From assembly GCF_900095265.1 (NCBI RefSeq), contig NZ_LT607661.1, positions 23,682 through 87,681 of the forward strand: a stretch of DNA of 64,000 nt, given 5' to 3'. The notes under the pieces are model-generated. The model was not told the origin of the DNA. It worked only from the letters and a program-made list of their open reading frames with translations, and ran no database searches. Position 1 is the stretch's first letter. Each line of letters starts with the position of its first letter. Origin of the DNA: Janthinobacterium sp. UMAB-56. Its GTDB lineage: Bacteria; Pseudomonadota; Gammaproteobacteria; Burkholderiales; Burkholderiaceae_D. Positions 1 through 8,177 of the stretch are shown piece by piece. The position numbers and the translations under genes are program-made.

Positions 1-1725
1 CGCAACGACCGCCGCGCCTTCGCCCACGGCGGCGGCCACGCGTTTGGTGGAGCCGGCCCGCACGTCGCCGATGGCAAAGACGCCCGGCACGCTCGTTTCC
101 AGCGCGGCCCGGTCGGGCAAGTCCGGTGGCGGGTAGGGTAAATGCGCGGCATGGCCCTGGGCGCGGCATTCGGCGCGCGTGACATCGAAGCCCGTGCGGA
201 TGAAACCCTGTTCGTCGACGGCCACGGCGCAGTCTTGCAGCCAGTCCGTGTTCGGATCGGCGCCGACGAAGAGAAACACGCGCCGCACGGCGCAATCGCA
301 CTCTTCGCCCGTCTGGTTGTTGCGCCAGCGCACCTCCGTCAAGCCATCGTCGTCGCCTTCGAGGGCGATGATTTCCGTCTGCGTGTGCAGGGTGATGTTG
401 GGCGTGGCGGCGATGCGCTCGATCAGATAGCTCGACATGCTGGCCGCCAGCCCTGCGCCGCGGATCACCATGTGGACCCTGGCGGCGTGGCCGGAGAGAA
501 ACACGGCCGCCTGGCCGGCCGAATTGCCGCCGCCGACCAGGATGATTTCTTCCTGCCGGCACAGCTTGGCTTCGATGGGCGAGGCCCAGTAATACACGCC
601 CCGTCCCTCATACGTTTTCAGGTTCGCCAGCGAGGGGCGGCGGTAGCGCGCGCCGCACGACAGCACCACCGTGCGGGCGCGCACCTGCGTGCCGTCGCAC
701 AGAGTGACGCGCAGCGGCCAGCTGTCGCACAGCAGCTTGGCGGCACTGGCCGGGGTGGCGATTTCGACGCCGAATTTTTGCGCCTGCACATAGGCGCGTC
801 CCGCCAGTGCGCGGCCGGAAATACCGGTGGGAAAGCCCAGGTAATTTTCGATGCGCGCGCTGGCGCCCGCCTGACCGCCATACGCACGCTGTTCCAGGGC
901 CAACACCGATAAACCTTCCGAGGCAGCATACACGGCCGTGGCCAGGCCTGCGGGACCGGCACCTACCACCAGTACGTCAAAAATCTTGTCGCCGGACAAA
1001 TCGGGAAGCATGCCCAGGCAGCGTCCCAGTTCCGCATTGCCGGGATTTTTCATGATCTTGCCGTCCGGACAGACCACCAGGGGCCAATCCTGCGGCGTGC
1101 TCTGGTAACGCTCGGCCAGCGCGGCGGCAGCCGCATCGGTGGCCGGATCGAGCACCGTGTGCGGATGGCCATTGCTCGATAAAAAGCTTTGCAGGTGGAA
1201 CAGATTGCCATTGCCGCGCGGTCCCACCAGCACGGGGCCGCCTGAATTGGCTTCGATCAGCGCCACGCGGCGCAGGATCAGGGCGCGCACGATGCGTTCG
1301 CCCATCTCCGCCTCGGCCACGATCAGCGCGCGCAGGGATTCCGAGCTGATGTCGAGCACTTCCACCGCGCCCACGGCGCTACCGTTGACGAGAGTGGGGC
1401 GGCCTGACAATTGCGCCACTTCGGCAATGAAGTGGCCAACGCCCACTTCGCGCAGCTGCGACGCCTGCCCCAGCACTTCGTGGCGTTTGATGCTGACCCG
1501 CCCGGACAGTATCACCAGCATGCCGAAGCTGCTGCTGCCCGCCTCGAATAGCGTAGCGCCATCGGCAAAGCGCTGCAGCGTGCCATAGCGCTGCAAGCGC
1601 TGCAGTTCGAGCGCATGGAAGACGGGCGATATCTGGTGGCTGCGGCCCTGCAAGTCGAGCGTGCTAAATTGGACGGGATCGTCCTGCGTCGTTTCGGGAA
1701 TGAATTCGGGGGTGCTGCTGGCCAT
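1..1725 (-). CDS. cyclic-nucleotide-binding thioredoxin-reductase-like FAD oxidoreductase (3' end outside window)
   Basis: Read on the minus strand from ATG at 1725, the frame stays open for 575 codons to the window edge, beginning MASSTPEFIPE. Residues about 20-150 form a cNMP-binding (CAP_ED) domain, with FADGATLFEAGSSSFGMLV and a following LSGRVSIKRHE strand. After it come a short linker and a pyridine-nucleotide disulfide-oxidoreductase module: VVGAGPAGLATAVYAASEG (FAD Rossmann), GGGNSAGQAAVFLS (NADPH site) and GVFAIGDV near the C-terminus, so only a few residues are missing. The redox CxxC of true thioredoxin reductases is absent: the place after GRGVYY reads WASPIEA. Family knowledge: such fusions are widespread but poorly characterised. 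Role in redox or signal-gated electron transfer is inference. Confidence 0.88.
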   Translation of the reverse strand, partial: MASSTPEFIPETTQDDPVQFSTLDLQGRSHQISPVFHALELQRLQRYGTLQRFADGATLFEAGSSSFGMLVILSGRVSIKRHEVLGQASQLREVGVGHFIAEVAQLSGRPTLVNGSAVGAVEVLDISSESLRALIVAEAEMGERIVRALILRRVALIEANSGGPVLVGPRGNGNLFHLQSFLSSNGHPHTVLDPATDAAAAALAERYQSTPQDWPLVVCPDGKIMKNPGNAELGRCLGMLPDLSGDKIFDVLVVGAGPAGLATAVYAASEGLSVLALEQRAYGGQAGASARIENYLGFPTGISGRALAGRAYVQAQKFGVEIATPASAAKLLCDSWPLRVTLCDGTQVRARTVVLSCGARYRRPSLANLKTYEGRGVYYWASPIEAKLCRQEEIILVGGGNSAGQAAVFLSGHAARVHMVIRGAGLAASMSSYLIERIAATPNITLHTQTEIIALEGDDDGLTEVRWRNNQTGEECDCAVRRVFLFVGADPNTDWLQDCAVAVDEQGFIRTGFDVTRAECRAQGHAAHLPYPPPDLPDRAALETSVPGVFAIGDVRAGSTKRVAAAVGEGAAVVA

Positions 1726-1977
1726 GGCGAGTCCGTTTGGAGGCTGAATAAGCAAATAACAAAAATAACTAACAGTGACGAGTCTAGCGCATGCGGCGCG
1801 CGCCTGCCGCAATACCCCTTGCGCACGCCCGGAAATGGCAGTGCGGCAGGCGCAATGCGGTCAGTGGCGGCGCAGCCGGACGCGCATGCGGTCCCGGATA
1901 CCGCCGCCGATCAGCGATACGCCGGCCAGCATCTCATATTAGAATGGGTCTTTGTTGAATCTACTCAAACAGACACG

Positions 1978-2880
1978 ATGGCTTACAAGACACTTGAAGA
2001 TACGATAGGCAATACCCCGCTGGTGCAGCTGACGCGCTTGCCGGGTGCCGATGCGCTTGCGCGCAACAACGTCATCCTGGGCAAGCTGGAGGGTAATAAT
2101 CCAGCCGGCTCCGTGAAGGACCGCGCCGCCATGTCCATGCTCAAGCGCGCCGAGGAGCGCGGCGTCATCAAGCCAGGCGATACCCTGATCGAGGCGACCA
2201 GCGGCAATACGGGCATCGCGCTGGCCATGGCCGCCGCCTTGCGCGGCTACAAGATGCTGCTCTTGATGCCAGACAATCTCAGCGTGGAACGCCGCCAAAG
2301 CATGGCCGCCTACGGCGCCGATATCCTGCTCACGCCAAAGACGGGCGGCATGGAATATGCACGCGACCTGGCCGAGCAGATGCAGAAGGATGGCCGTGGC
2401 ATCATCCTCGACCAGTTTGGCAACGAAGACAATTCGCGTGCCCACTATGAAACGACGGGGCCGGAAATCTGGCGCGACACGGAAGGCCGGGTCACGCATT
2501 TCGTCAGCGCCATGGGCACCACGGGCACCATCATGGGCGTGTCGCGTTATTTGAAAGAGCAAAATCGCGCCATCCAGATCATCGGCGCGCAGCCCGAGGA
2601 CGGTTCGCAGATTCCCGGCATCCGCAAATGGCCGGAAGCGTACCTGCCGAAAATATACGACAAGTCGCGCGTGGATCAGGTGGAATACGTGAGCCAGGGC
2701 GTGGCCGAGCGCATGGCCCGCAGCCTAGCGGCGGAAGAGGGCTTGTTTTGCGGTATTTCGGCAGCCGGCGCCTGCGAAATCGCGCTGCGCATCTCGCAAA
2801 CGGTGGAAAACGCGACCATCGTGTTTGTCGTCTGCGACCGTGGCGACCGCTATCTCTCGACCGGCGTGTTTCCTGCTTGA
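1978..2880 (+). CDS. cysM: cysteine synthase B (O-acetylserine/thiosulfate sulfhydrylase)
   Basis: 300-residue PLP enzyme of fold type II that makes cysteine (or S-sulfocysteine from thiosulfate) from O-acetylserine in the cytosol. The PLP lysine is Lys47 in NPAGSVKDRAA. The phosphate-binding loop SGNTG is near residue 76, and QPEDGSQIPGIRKW is the CysM-type substrate-loop region. Length matches CysM rather than the slightly longer CysK. The reading frame is open further upstream, but ATG 1978 (MAYKTLEDTIGNTPL) is chosen because homology starts there. It diverges from the cNMP-oxidoreductase gene across about 250 bp. A GC-rich hairpin follows the stop. Confidence 0.95.
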   Translation: MAYKTLEDTIGNTPLVQLTRLPGADALARNNVILGKLEGNNPAGSVKDRAAMSMLKRAEERGVIKPGDTLIEATSGNTGIALAMAAALRGYKMLLLMPDNLSVERRQSMAAYGADILLTPKTGGMEYARDLAEQMQKDGRGIILDQFGNEDNSRAHYETTGPEIWRDTEGRVTHFVSAMGTTGTIMGVSRYLKEQNRAIQIIGAQPEDGSQIPGIRKWPEAYLPKIYDKSRVDQVEYVSQGVAERMARSLAAEEGLFCGISAAGACEIALRISQTVENATIVFVVCDRGDRYLSTGVFPA

Positions 2881-2928
2881 TTGTTGATACGGGAAAAGAA
2901 TGTCGGCCAGAACGGCCTGAAAATTACC

Positions 2929-2949
2929 CCCTCCCCACGGCGGGGAGGG
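2929..2949. terminator. GC-rich hairpin between convergent cysM and HTH gene
   Basis: Perfect 8-bp inverted repeat CCCTCCCC / GGGGAGGG with a 5-base loop. It lies between two convergent genes. No long T-run follows on either strand, so it may be a structural or weak terminator rather than a classical one. Confidence 0.5.
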
Positions 2950-2971
2950 AAAACCTGCGAAACTGGCAGGA

Positions 2972-3304
2972 TCAGCCTTGTGGCGTTTCGCCTTCTTTTG
3001 GTTTGAATTGCTTGTCGCTGATGCGGAATTTGTTGCGGCGGTCACCCATCAGGTAACGCAGATCGCGGATGCTCAGATCGCTCACTTCGTGCATGCGGAT
3101 CAGCAGCGATGCGCCGACCGGCAGGCGGTGGTGGCGGATTTTGCTGATGACCGGTGGCGCTACTTCCAGCGCGCGGGACAGGGCTGCGTCGTTCTTCAGG
3201 CGCAGGTTTTCGATCAGGGTATCGAGCAATCTGTTTGGGTTGTACTGGAGCAGATCGTCGGAGTCCGAATCGCTGTTCATATCAATGCCGACTTGGTTTG
3301 TCAT
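2972..3304 (-). CDS. small helix-turn-helix (XRE-like) regulator
   Basis: 110 residues from ATG 3304 (MTNQVGIDMNSDSD). The frame is open further upstream, but this start has an AGAAGGA Shine-Dalgarno about 11 bases before it. The acidic N-terminal tail is followed by a compact helical region, LLDTLIENLRLKNDAALSRA, then VAPPVISKIRHHRLPVG, which reads as the recognition helix of an XRE-like HTH (pattern AALSRALEVAPPVISKIRH). The basic C-terminus contains DRRNKFRISDKQFKPK. I recognise it as a small conserved HTH protein type in Oxalobacteraceae; its target genes are unknown. A long AT-rich leader precedes it. Confidence 0.7.
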   Translation of the reverse strand: MTNQVGIDMNSDSDSDDLLQYNPNRLLDTLIENLRLKNDAALSRALEVAPPVISKIRHHRLPVGASLLIRMHEVSDLSIRDLRYLMGDRRNKFRISDKQFKPKEGETPQG

Positions 3305-3742
3305 GATGTTATTGTTCCTTCTGTAGTTGCACTGCAAAGTAAAAAACACTCGGAGCTCGCTCTTGCTGCGTTCATGTTCATTCTTTACTAAAAGGAACGA
3401 ATTCACACACGGTACGATCCGGGATACAGTTTTTCATGATATATACACAATTGTACAGCAGGATTCAGTTTCAAGCGGGAAAGCCTGAAAATCTTGCTTT
3501 GCACAAAAACGGTGTTGTCTAGCTGCAACACCTATTTATTCTTTATTATGCTCTATGATAGAACAAAAATTGTACTTTGACAAAAGTTAAGTATAAAACC
3601 ATTTCTGCATTCCGTGCCGCACAAAGGCTGGCGAGCAAGGCTGGCACATGTTATCGGCTCTACCATAGACGTCTTTTCTGGTCGCTTCAACATCGCTTAC
3701 GCTTTCTTACAAGTAATATTATAACTTTACACTGACTTTCGG
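3305..3742. other. AT-rich intergenic region
   Basis: About 440 bp between the HTH gene and the mltB stop, clearly poorer in GC than its surroundings, with no credible ORF. It must hold the promoter of the minus-strand HTH gene; I could not fix a convincing -35/-10 pair. No repeats or RNA structures stand out. Confidence 0.5.
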
Positions 3743-4915
3743 TTAGCGTGCGCGAACTTGACTGATGGCCTTGCCCAGATCAATGACTGACATGGCATAA
3801 AAATAACTTCTGTTGTACTGAGTTATAGCAAAGAAGTTATTGGTTGCCAAGTGATACTCAGTTGCTTCTGAACCATTTTGCAGGTCGATCAAGCCGAACA
3901 ACATATTCTGGGGTGTGGCCGAGACGGTACTCACGCCGGCCTCCTGCAATTCCCCCAGCCGGTACTTGGCCTGCAAGCCCTGGCCGATGAATTTTTCCCA
4001 GGCGCGGCTGGCCGAAACAGTGACGGGGTACGTGCTGATGGCCGGGTCATCGCGCCGCCAGCCGTGTTCGACGAGGAAATGCGCGACGCTGCCGATGGCG
4101 TCGGCCGTGGAATTGCGCAGGTCGATGTGACTATCGCCATCGAAGTCCACTGCATAGTTCATGATGCTGCTAGGCATGAATTGGGGCAGGCCGATGGCGC
4201 CCGCATACGAGCCGAGCAAGGTCAATGGATCGATGCCATCCTTGCGCGCGTACAGCAGCGCGTTTTCCAGTTCTCCCTTGAAAAACTCCATGCGCGCGGC
4301 GCGGGTCGGGCTTTCCGGATAGGAAAACGCCAGGGTGGTCAGCGCGTCGAGCACGCGGAAGCGCCCCGTGTTGCGTCCGTACACGGTTTCCACGCCGATG
4401 ATGCCGACGATGATCTCGGCCGGCACGCCATATTCCCGCTCGGCGCGCGCCAGCGCTTGCGCGTTCTCTTCCCAGAATTTCACGCCCGCGTTGATACGCA
4501 CGGGTTCGATGAAGCGGGCGCTGTAGGCTTGCCAGTTCTTCGGCTTGCCGGGCGGGGCCGGTTTCATCAGCTGCACGGTCGACTCGACATAGCGCACCTT
4601 GCCGATCAGGGTATCGAGCTCGGCGCGATCAAAGCCATGTTTGGCCGACATGTCGTCGAGAAAGGCGCGAACTTCTTTCCAGTTGGCATAGTCGACAAAT
4701 TCGCCTTCAAAGTCGAATTTCGCCGGTGCTTTCTTCGCAGTCGGCTTGCCGGCGACCTTCTTGACGGGCTGGGCCTTGGCCGCGCGTATGGCACGGGCGC
4801 GGTCGGCAGCGGAAATATGGCTGTTTTCGCCAGCGTGCGCGGCGGACAGGTACAGGGGAAGGGAGAGCAGCAGGGACAGGGCGGAGGTTTTGATCGGTAG
4901 CAAGGAGCGTCTCAT
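3743..4915 (-). CDS. mltB: membrane-bound lytic murein transglycosylase B
   Basis: Periplasmic muramidase-type lytic transglycosylase that cleaves peptidoglycan glycan strands with formation of 1,6-anhydro-muropeptides. An N-terminal signal peptide (SALSLLLSLPLYLSAAHA) is followed by a basic K/A-rich linker and the SLT_2 catalytic domain: AEIIVGIIGVETVYGRNTG contains the catalytic Glu of the family, and SYAGAIGLPQFMPSSIMNYAVDFDGDSHIDL is the signature segment (quoted here in two halves of one motif: YAGAIGLPQFMPSS, then DFDGDSHIDL). No lipobox is visible. Start ATG 4915 overlaps the stop of the upstream transglutaminase remnant (ATGA), the usual coupled start in the moxR-DUF58-transglutaminase-mltB order. 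ATG 4921 is an in-frame alternative. Confidence 0.9.
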   Translation of the reverse strand: MRRSLLPIKTSALSLLLSLPLYLSAAHAGENSHISAADRARAIRAAKAQPVKKVAGKPTAKKAPAKFDFEGEFVDYANWKEVRAFLDDMSAKHGFDRAELDTLIGKVRYVESTVQLMKPAPPGKPKNWQAYSARFIEPVRINAGVKFWEENAQALARAEREYGVPAEIIVGIIGVETVYGRNTGRFRVLDALTTLAFSYPESPTRAARMEFFKGELENALLYARKDGIDPLTLLGSYAGAIGLPQFMPSSIMNYAVDFDGDSHIDLRNSTADAIGSVAHFLVEHGWRRDDPAISTYPVTVSASRAWEKFIGQGLQAKYRLGELQEAGVSTVSATPQNMLFGLIDLQNGSEATEYHLATNNFFAITQYNRSYFYAMSVIDLGKAISQVRAR

Positions 4916-5424
4916 CGGCATTGGGTTAACAGGCGGCGCAAGCTGCGCCGCGCGCGGAGTTGTTCATCTGGGTTGGCGTTACCATACTGCATCGCGGCAT
5001 AGATTGCCAGAAACTGTGCGCTGGCGGCGTGCGGCTCTGGCGTGGCCTGGCCTGCGGCCAGCCGCGCAGCATAACCTTGCGGGCTTGCATGCGGCGCACG
5101 GCTGTAGCCGCGCCGCAACTGCTGGCGGCAAAACTGCGCGTTCAGTGCGTCGAGCGGATTGCCATGCCGGGCCTGACGCCAGCAGCGCCAGCACGCGCGT
5201 GACGCCATCGAGCGTCACTTGCCGCTCTTCCATCGAGCGTCACTTGCCGCTCTTCCATCGCTGCGAGCAAGCCCGATGGCGTCTTCGGCGCGGCGCCGTT
5301 GATCGCGTCGGCCAGCAGGTGCTCGTCCCGCCAGTACGCAGGCGAGGGTCTGGCGGCTATGCAAGTGTTTGCCGACGAGAACTTCGCCGATTTGCTGCGC
5401 GGCCTGGTGAATTTTCGAAAACAT
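4912..5424 (-). pseudogene. collapsed remnant of a moxR ... transglutaminase (DUF3488/DUF4129) locus
   Basis: Three pieces in three reading frames on the minus strand. (1) From 5424, MFSKIHQAAQQIGEVLVGKH followed by SRQTLACVLAG is the start of a MoxR AAA+ ATPase, ending just before the expected Walker A. (2) In a second frame, ADAINGAAPKTPSG and LLAAMEERQVTLDG match the MoxR Walker B/sensor region (LADEINRA.PKTQ.ALLEAMEERQVTLDG). A 25-bp tandem duplication then shifts the frame. (3) In the third frame, NPLDALNAQFCRQQLRRG to LRRLLTQCR ending at 4912 is the C-terminal DUF4129 tail of a transglutaminase-like membrane protein. In related genomes moxR, a DUF58 gene and the transglutaminase precede mltB (family knowledge). 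Here several kilobases appear to be deleted. Confidence 0.75.
5206..5260. repeat. 25-bp tandem duplication
   Basis: Two exact copies (5206-5230 and 5231-5255) plus the first five bases of a third (CATCG). The unit is CATCGAGCGTCACTTGCCGC followed by TCTTC. It lies inside the moxR remnant and, being 25 bp, breaks the frame. Confidence 0.95.
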
Positions 5425-5667
5425 GCTATTTCTATCACGGTAAGACGGATTATTTAATTTACAATCGCTTTGGCCAGGTCAAGCCGCGCCGCCCACCACC
5501 TGCGCGCTCGTGGTAGATTAGCGTGACAGCAAAGGCGGCAAGGGCGGCACAGACCAGCCCGTGATTTTATGCGGGAACGCGCCAGGCAGGCAGGAATGCT
5601 CTGCAGTGTTCCGGCGCGCGTTTCCGGTATGGATAGAGAGCAGAGACAGAGGTCACCAGTACAGCGC

Positions 5668-6594
5668 ATGAGCACAGCCATTTATACCCATCCCGATTGC
5701 CAGCGCCATGAAATGGGCGACTGGCATCCTGAATCGCCGGCCCGCTTGCAGGCCATCAACGATCAATTGATCCTCGCGCACATCAGCGACCTGGTCGAGC
5801 ATCGCGACGGCGTGCGCGCGCAATTGTCCGATATCGAGCGCAACCACAGCGCCACGGCCATCGGCCTGGTGCGCGACAACGTACCGCCGGCGGGCGATTA
5901 CTATCCGCTCGACGGCGACACCTTGCTCAACGCGCACAGCTACGAGGCGGCGCTGGCCGCCGCTGGCTCGGCCGTGGCAGCTACGGACGCCGTCATCGAT
6001 GGCGAGATCAGCAATGCCTTTTGCGCGATCCGCCCGCCCGGCCACCATGCGCGGCCCAGCGAGCCCATGGGTTTTTGCCTGTTCAACAATATCGCCATCG
6101 CGGCCAAGCATGCACTCGACGTGCGCGGGCTCGAAAGAGTCGCCATCGTCGACTTTGACGTGCACCATGGCAATGGCACGGCCGAATCCGTGGCGCACGA
6201 TCCGCGCATCCTGATGGTCAGCTTTTTCCAGCACCCGTTTTATCCGTACAGCGACGTGGAATCGTATACGGACACGCGCGTTAACGTGCCCGTGCCGGCC
6301 CGTTCGAAAGGCGATGTCGTGCGCCAGTTGGTGCTCGATCACTGGTTGCCCGCGCTGCATCGCCAGCAGCCGCAGATGATTTTCATTTCCGCCGGTTTCG
6401 ATGCCCACCGCGAAGACGACGTGGGCGGCATGGGCCTGGTGGAGGCCGATTACACGTGGATGACACAGCAGATGATGGCCGTGGCCAGCCAGTACGGCCA
6501 GGGCCGCATCGTCAGCTGTCTCGAAGGGGGCTACAATCTGTCGTCCCTGGGCCGCAGCGTGGCCGCGCACGTGAAGGCGCTGGCGGAGCTGTAA
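5668..6594 (+). CDS. histone deacetylase family protein (class II-type zinc deacylase)
   Basis: 308 residues, cytosolic. Zinc-dependent arginase/deacetylase fold, related to acetylpolyamine amidohydrolase and class II HDACs. Active-site signatures: RPPGHHARP with the His126-His127 pair, DFDVHHGNGT with zinc ligands Asp164 and His166, and SAGFDAHREDDVGGM with the third zinc ligand Asp. The C-terminal LEGGYNL carries the segment preceding the transition-state region. Start ATG 5668 (MSTAIYTHPDCQRHEMG) is chosen by homology; the open frame extends to 5569. The substrate is unknown: acetylpolyamines or acyl-lysines are the family options. Confidence 0.9.
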   Translation: MSTAIYTHPDCQRHEMGDWHPESPARLQAINDQLILAHISDLVEHRDGVRAQLSDIERNHSATAIGLVRDNVPPAGDYYPLDGDTLLNAHSYEAALAAAGSAVAATDAVIDGEISNAFCAIRPPGHHARPSEPMGFCLFNNIAIAAKHALDVRGLERVAIVDFDVHHGNGTAESVAHDPRILMVSFFQHPFYPYSDVESYTDTRVNVPVPARSKGDVVRQLVLDHWLPALHRQQPQMIFISAGFDAHREDDVGGMGLVEADYTWMTQQMMAVASQYGQGRIVSCLEGGYNLSSLGRSVAAHVKALAEL

Positions 6595-6622
6595 TGGTTG
6601 CGCTGTAATGGTTGAGCTGTAA

Positions 6623-7015
6623 CTACAGCAGGCTGGGACGGCTGCGGGAATTCGTGTGGCGGTGGGTCTGGTAATCGAGCGCGTCGCCGGCCATGAAGCG
6701 GCGCCAGGCTTGTGTGTAGACGAGCGATGATTTATCCGCGTCAAAGCTGTCGAGCTGCAACATGTCGCGGTGGTGCTTGATTTCATTGACCAATTGGTCA
6801 TACAGCATTTGCAAGCCATAGCTGTCGGCGCTCTGGCGTTTCAGGCGCTCTTCCAGTTGCACCACTTGCCCCTGCAACTGCCGGCATTGCTTCTTCCACT
6901 GCAACAGGCTGCCATTGCCCGGCACGCGCTTGGGCGTCGCCTTGGCCGGGCGCGGGCTGCCGCGTTCGCATTGCGCGTGTGCCGCCGGCGCCTTGCCAGT
7001 GTGTTTCATCATCAT
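6623..7015 (-). CDS. hypothetical protein with central coiled coil
   Basis: 130 residues, no family recognised. Three consecutive Met codons (7015, 7012, 7009) make the start ambiguous. The N-terminal about 35 residues are basic and low-complexity. Residues about 38-90 (QCRQLQGQVVQLEERLKRQ onward) look like an amphipathic coiled coil. The remainder, including VYTQAWRRFMAGDALDYQ, is polar. No signal peptide or membrane span. It converges with the deacetylase gene, with 28 bp between the stops. Confidence 0.6.
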   Translation of the reverse strand: MMMKHTGKAPAAHAQCERGSPRPAKATPKRVPGNGSLLQWKKQCRQLQGQVVQLEERLKRQSADSYGLQMLYDQLVNEIKHHRDMLQLDSFDADKSSLVYTQAWRRFMAGDALDYQTHRHTNSRSRPSLL

Positions 7016-7177
7016 ATCGCCGATTTCCCCATTGCTTATCTCCCTGCGCGTGGCTGTAGCCAGCCTGGAAATAATTGCTTTTCATTTAAGAGGCGATATT
7101 AGAGCATACTTTTTTGTTTCTTTCAGTAAATATAAAAATCCATATAGAAATATTTCACATGGCTGCCCACGCCCGCC

Positions 7178-7975
7178 TTACGGGCGCTGTGCTGCCGGCA
7201 AGGGCGCTGCGGGGGCGGCTTCGGCCATTTTTTCATCGTCGGCGTAGGTCAGGGTCAGCAGGGTATTGTCGTCCCAGCTCACGTCATGCAAGGGCGGCAC
7301 GTAGCGTTGCCGGTCTTGCGTGACGCGGATGTCCAGGATGCGCTCGCCCGAGCGCGCCTGCACGGCAAGCAGCTTGCGCGCCACGGGAAACGGCACGTAT
7401 ATCAACGACGAGTGGCATGGCCCGCCCGCCAGGCGGAACACGTTGCGCCGGACAAAGGGCAGGTCATCCTGCTCGACGGCCCAGCGGATTTCGCATTCCA
7501 GGCGCAAGTCGCCCAGGCGGCGCATATTTTCGGGCAGGCCCGGTGTGTGGATGTCGGCGCGCCAGCGCAAGGTGTCGCGCTTCTTGTTGCTGACCAGGTC
7601 GGCATTCGCATCGTAGGCAGTCTTGTCGCGTGTCAAGGTGAAGCCGCCGTCCGCCGACAGTGGCACAGGGATCGACAGGTTGTCGGCCGACAGGTGCAGG
7701 GTCACGCCATCGAGCCTGGCCTGGGGCGTGGCGGGGATCAGCATGAAGCGTAGCGGCGCGTCCGGCGCCAGGCGCCGGTGGTCGGCATAGGCGTCGAGTC
7801 CCTTGAGCATGGTGCGGTAGGGGCGCAGGTCGGGATCGCGCGTGCCTTGCACGTCGACAATCTGCTGCATTTCCACACTGGCCGCATCGCCGGGCACCGC
7901 CGGCTGTTCCTGGGCCATGGCGGGCGACAGGCAGGCGCAAAGAAGGGCGGGGAGGAGGTAGCGGGGACGTTGCAT
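7178..7975 (-). CDS. exported protein of unknown function
   Basis: 265 residues from ATG 7975 (MQRPRYLLPALLCACLSPAMAQ), a clear type I signal peptide with AMA-Q cleavage; an upstream ATG at 8002 would put nine extra residues before it. The mature part has repeated short beta-type stretches (GVTLHLSADNLSIPVPL, DGGFTLTRDKTAYDANADL) and a pair of cysteines (LECEIRW, GGPCHSS). No catalytic motif or known domain is visible. The tail is Ala/Pro-rich. It is divergent from the ylqF gene and likely periplasmic. I do not assign a function. Confidence 0.65.
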   Translation of the reverse strand: MQRPRYLLPALLCACLSPAMAQEQPAVPGDAASVEMQQIVDVQGTRDPDLRPYRTMLKGLDAYADHRRLAPDAPLRFMLIPATPQARLDGVTLHLSADNLSIPVPLSADGGFTLTRDKTAYDANADLVSNKKRDTLRWRADIHTPGLPENMRRLGDLRLECEIRWAVEQDDLPFVRRNVFRLAGGPCHSSLIYVPFPVARKLLAVQARSGERILDIRVTQDRQRYVPPLHDVSWDDNTLLTLTYADDEKMAEAAPAAPLPAAQRP

Positions 7976-8177
7976 GGAGTGCGTGCCAGGTTGAGCGTGC
8001 AATGGGAGAAACCGGCCAGGCTGGACGGACTGCGGATATTATCATTCAAGTAACTGCCAAATTATCACCAATTGTCTCGTTCGCGTCGCACGGCTGGCGC
8101 TGGTGGTGGAAAATGCGACGTCGTGGCGGCAACCACGTAAAATAGCGGATTGACCGAACGATTTTGAAAGCAAGAGC

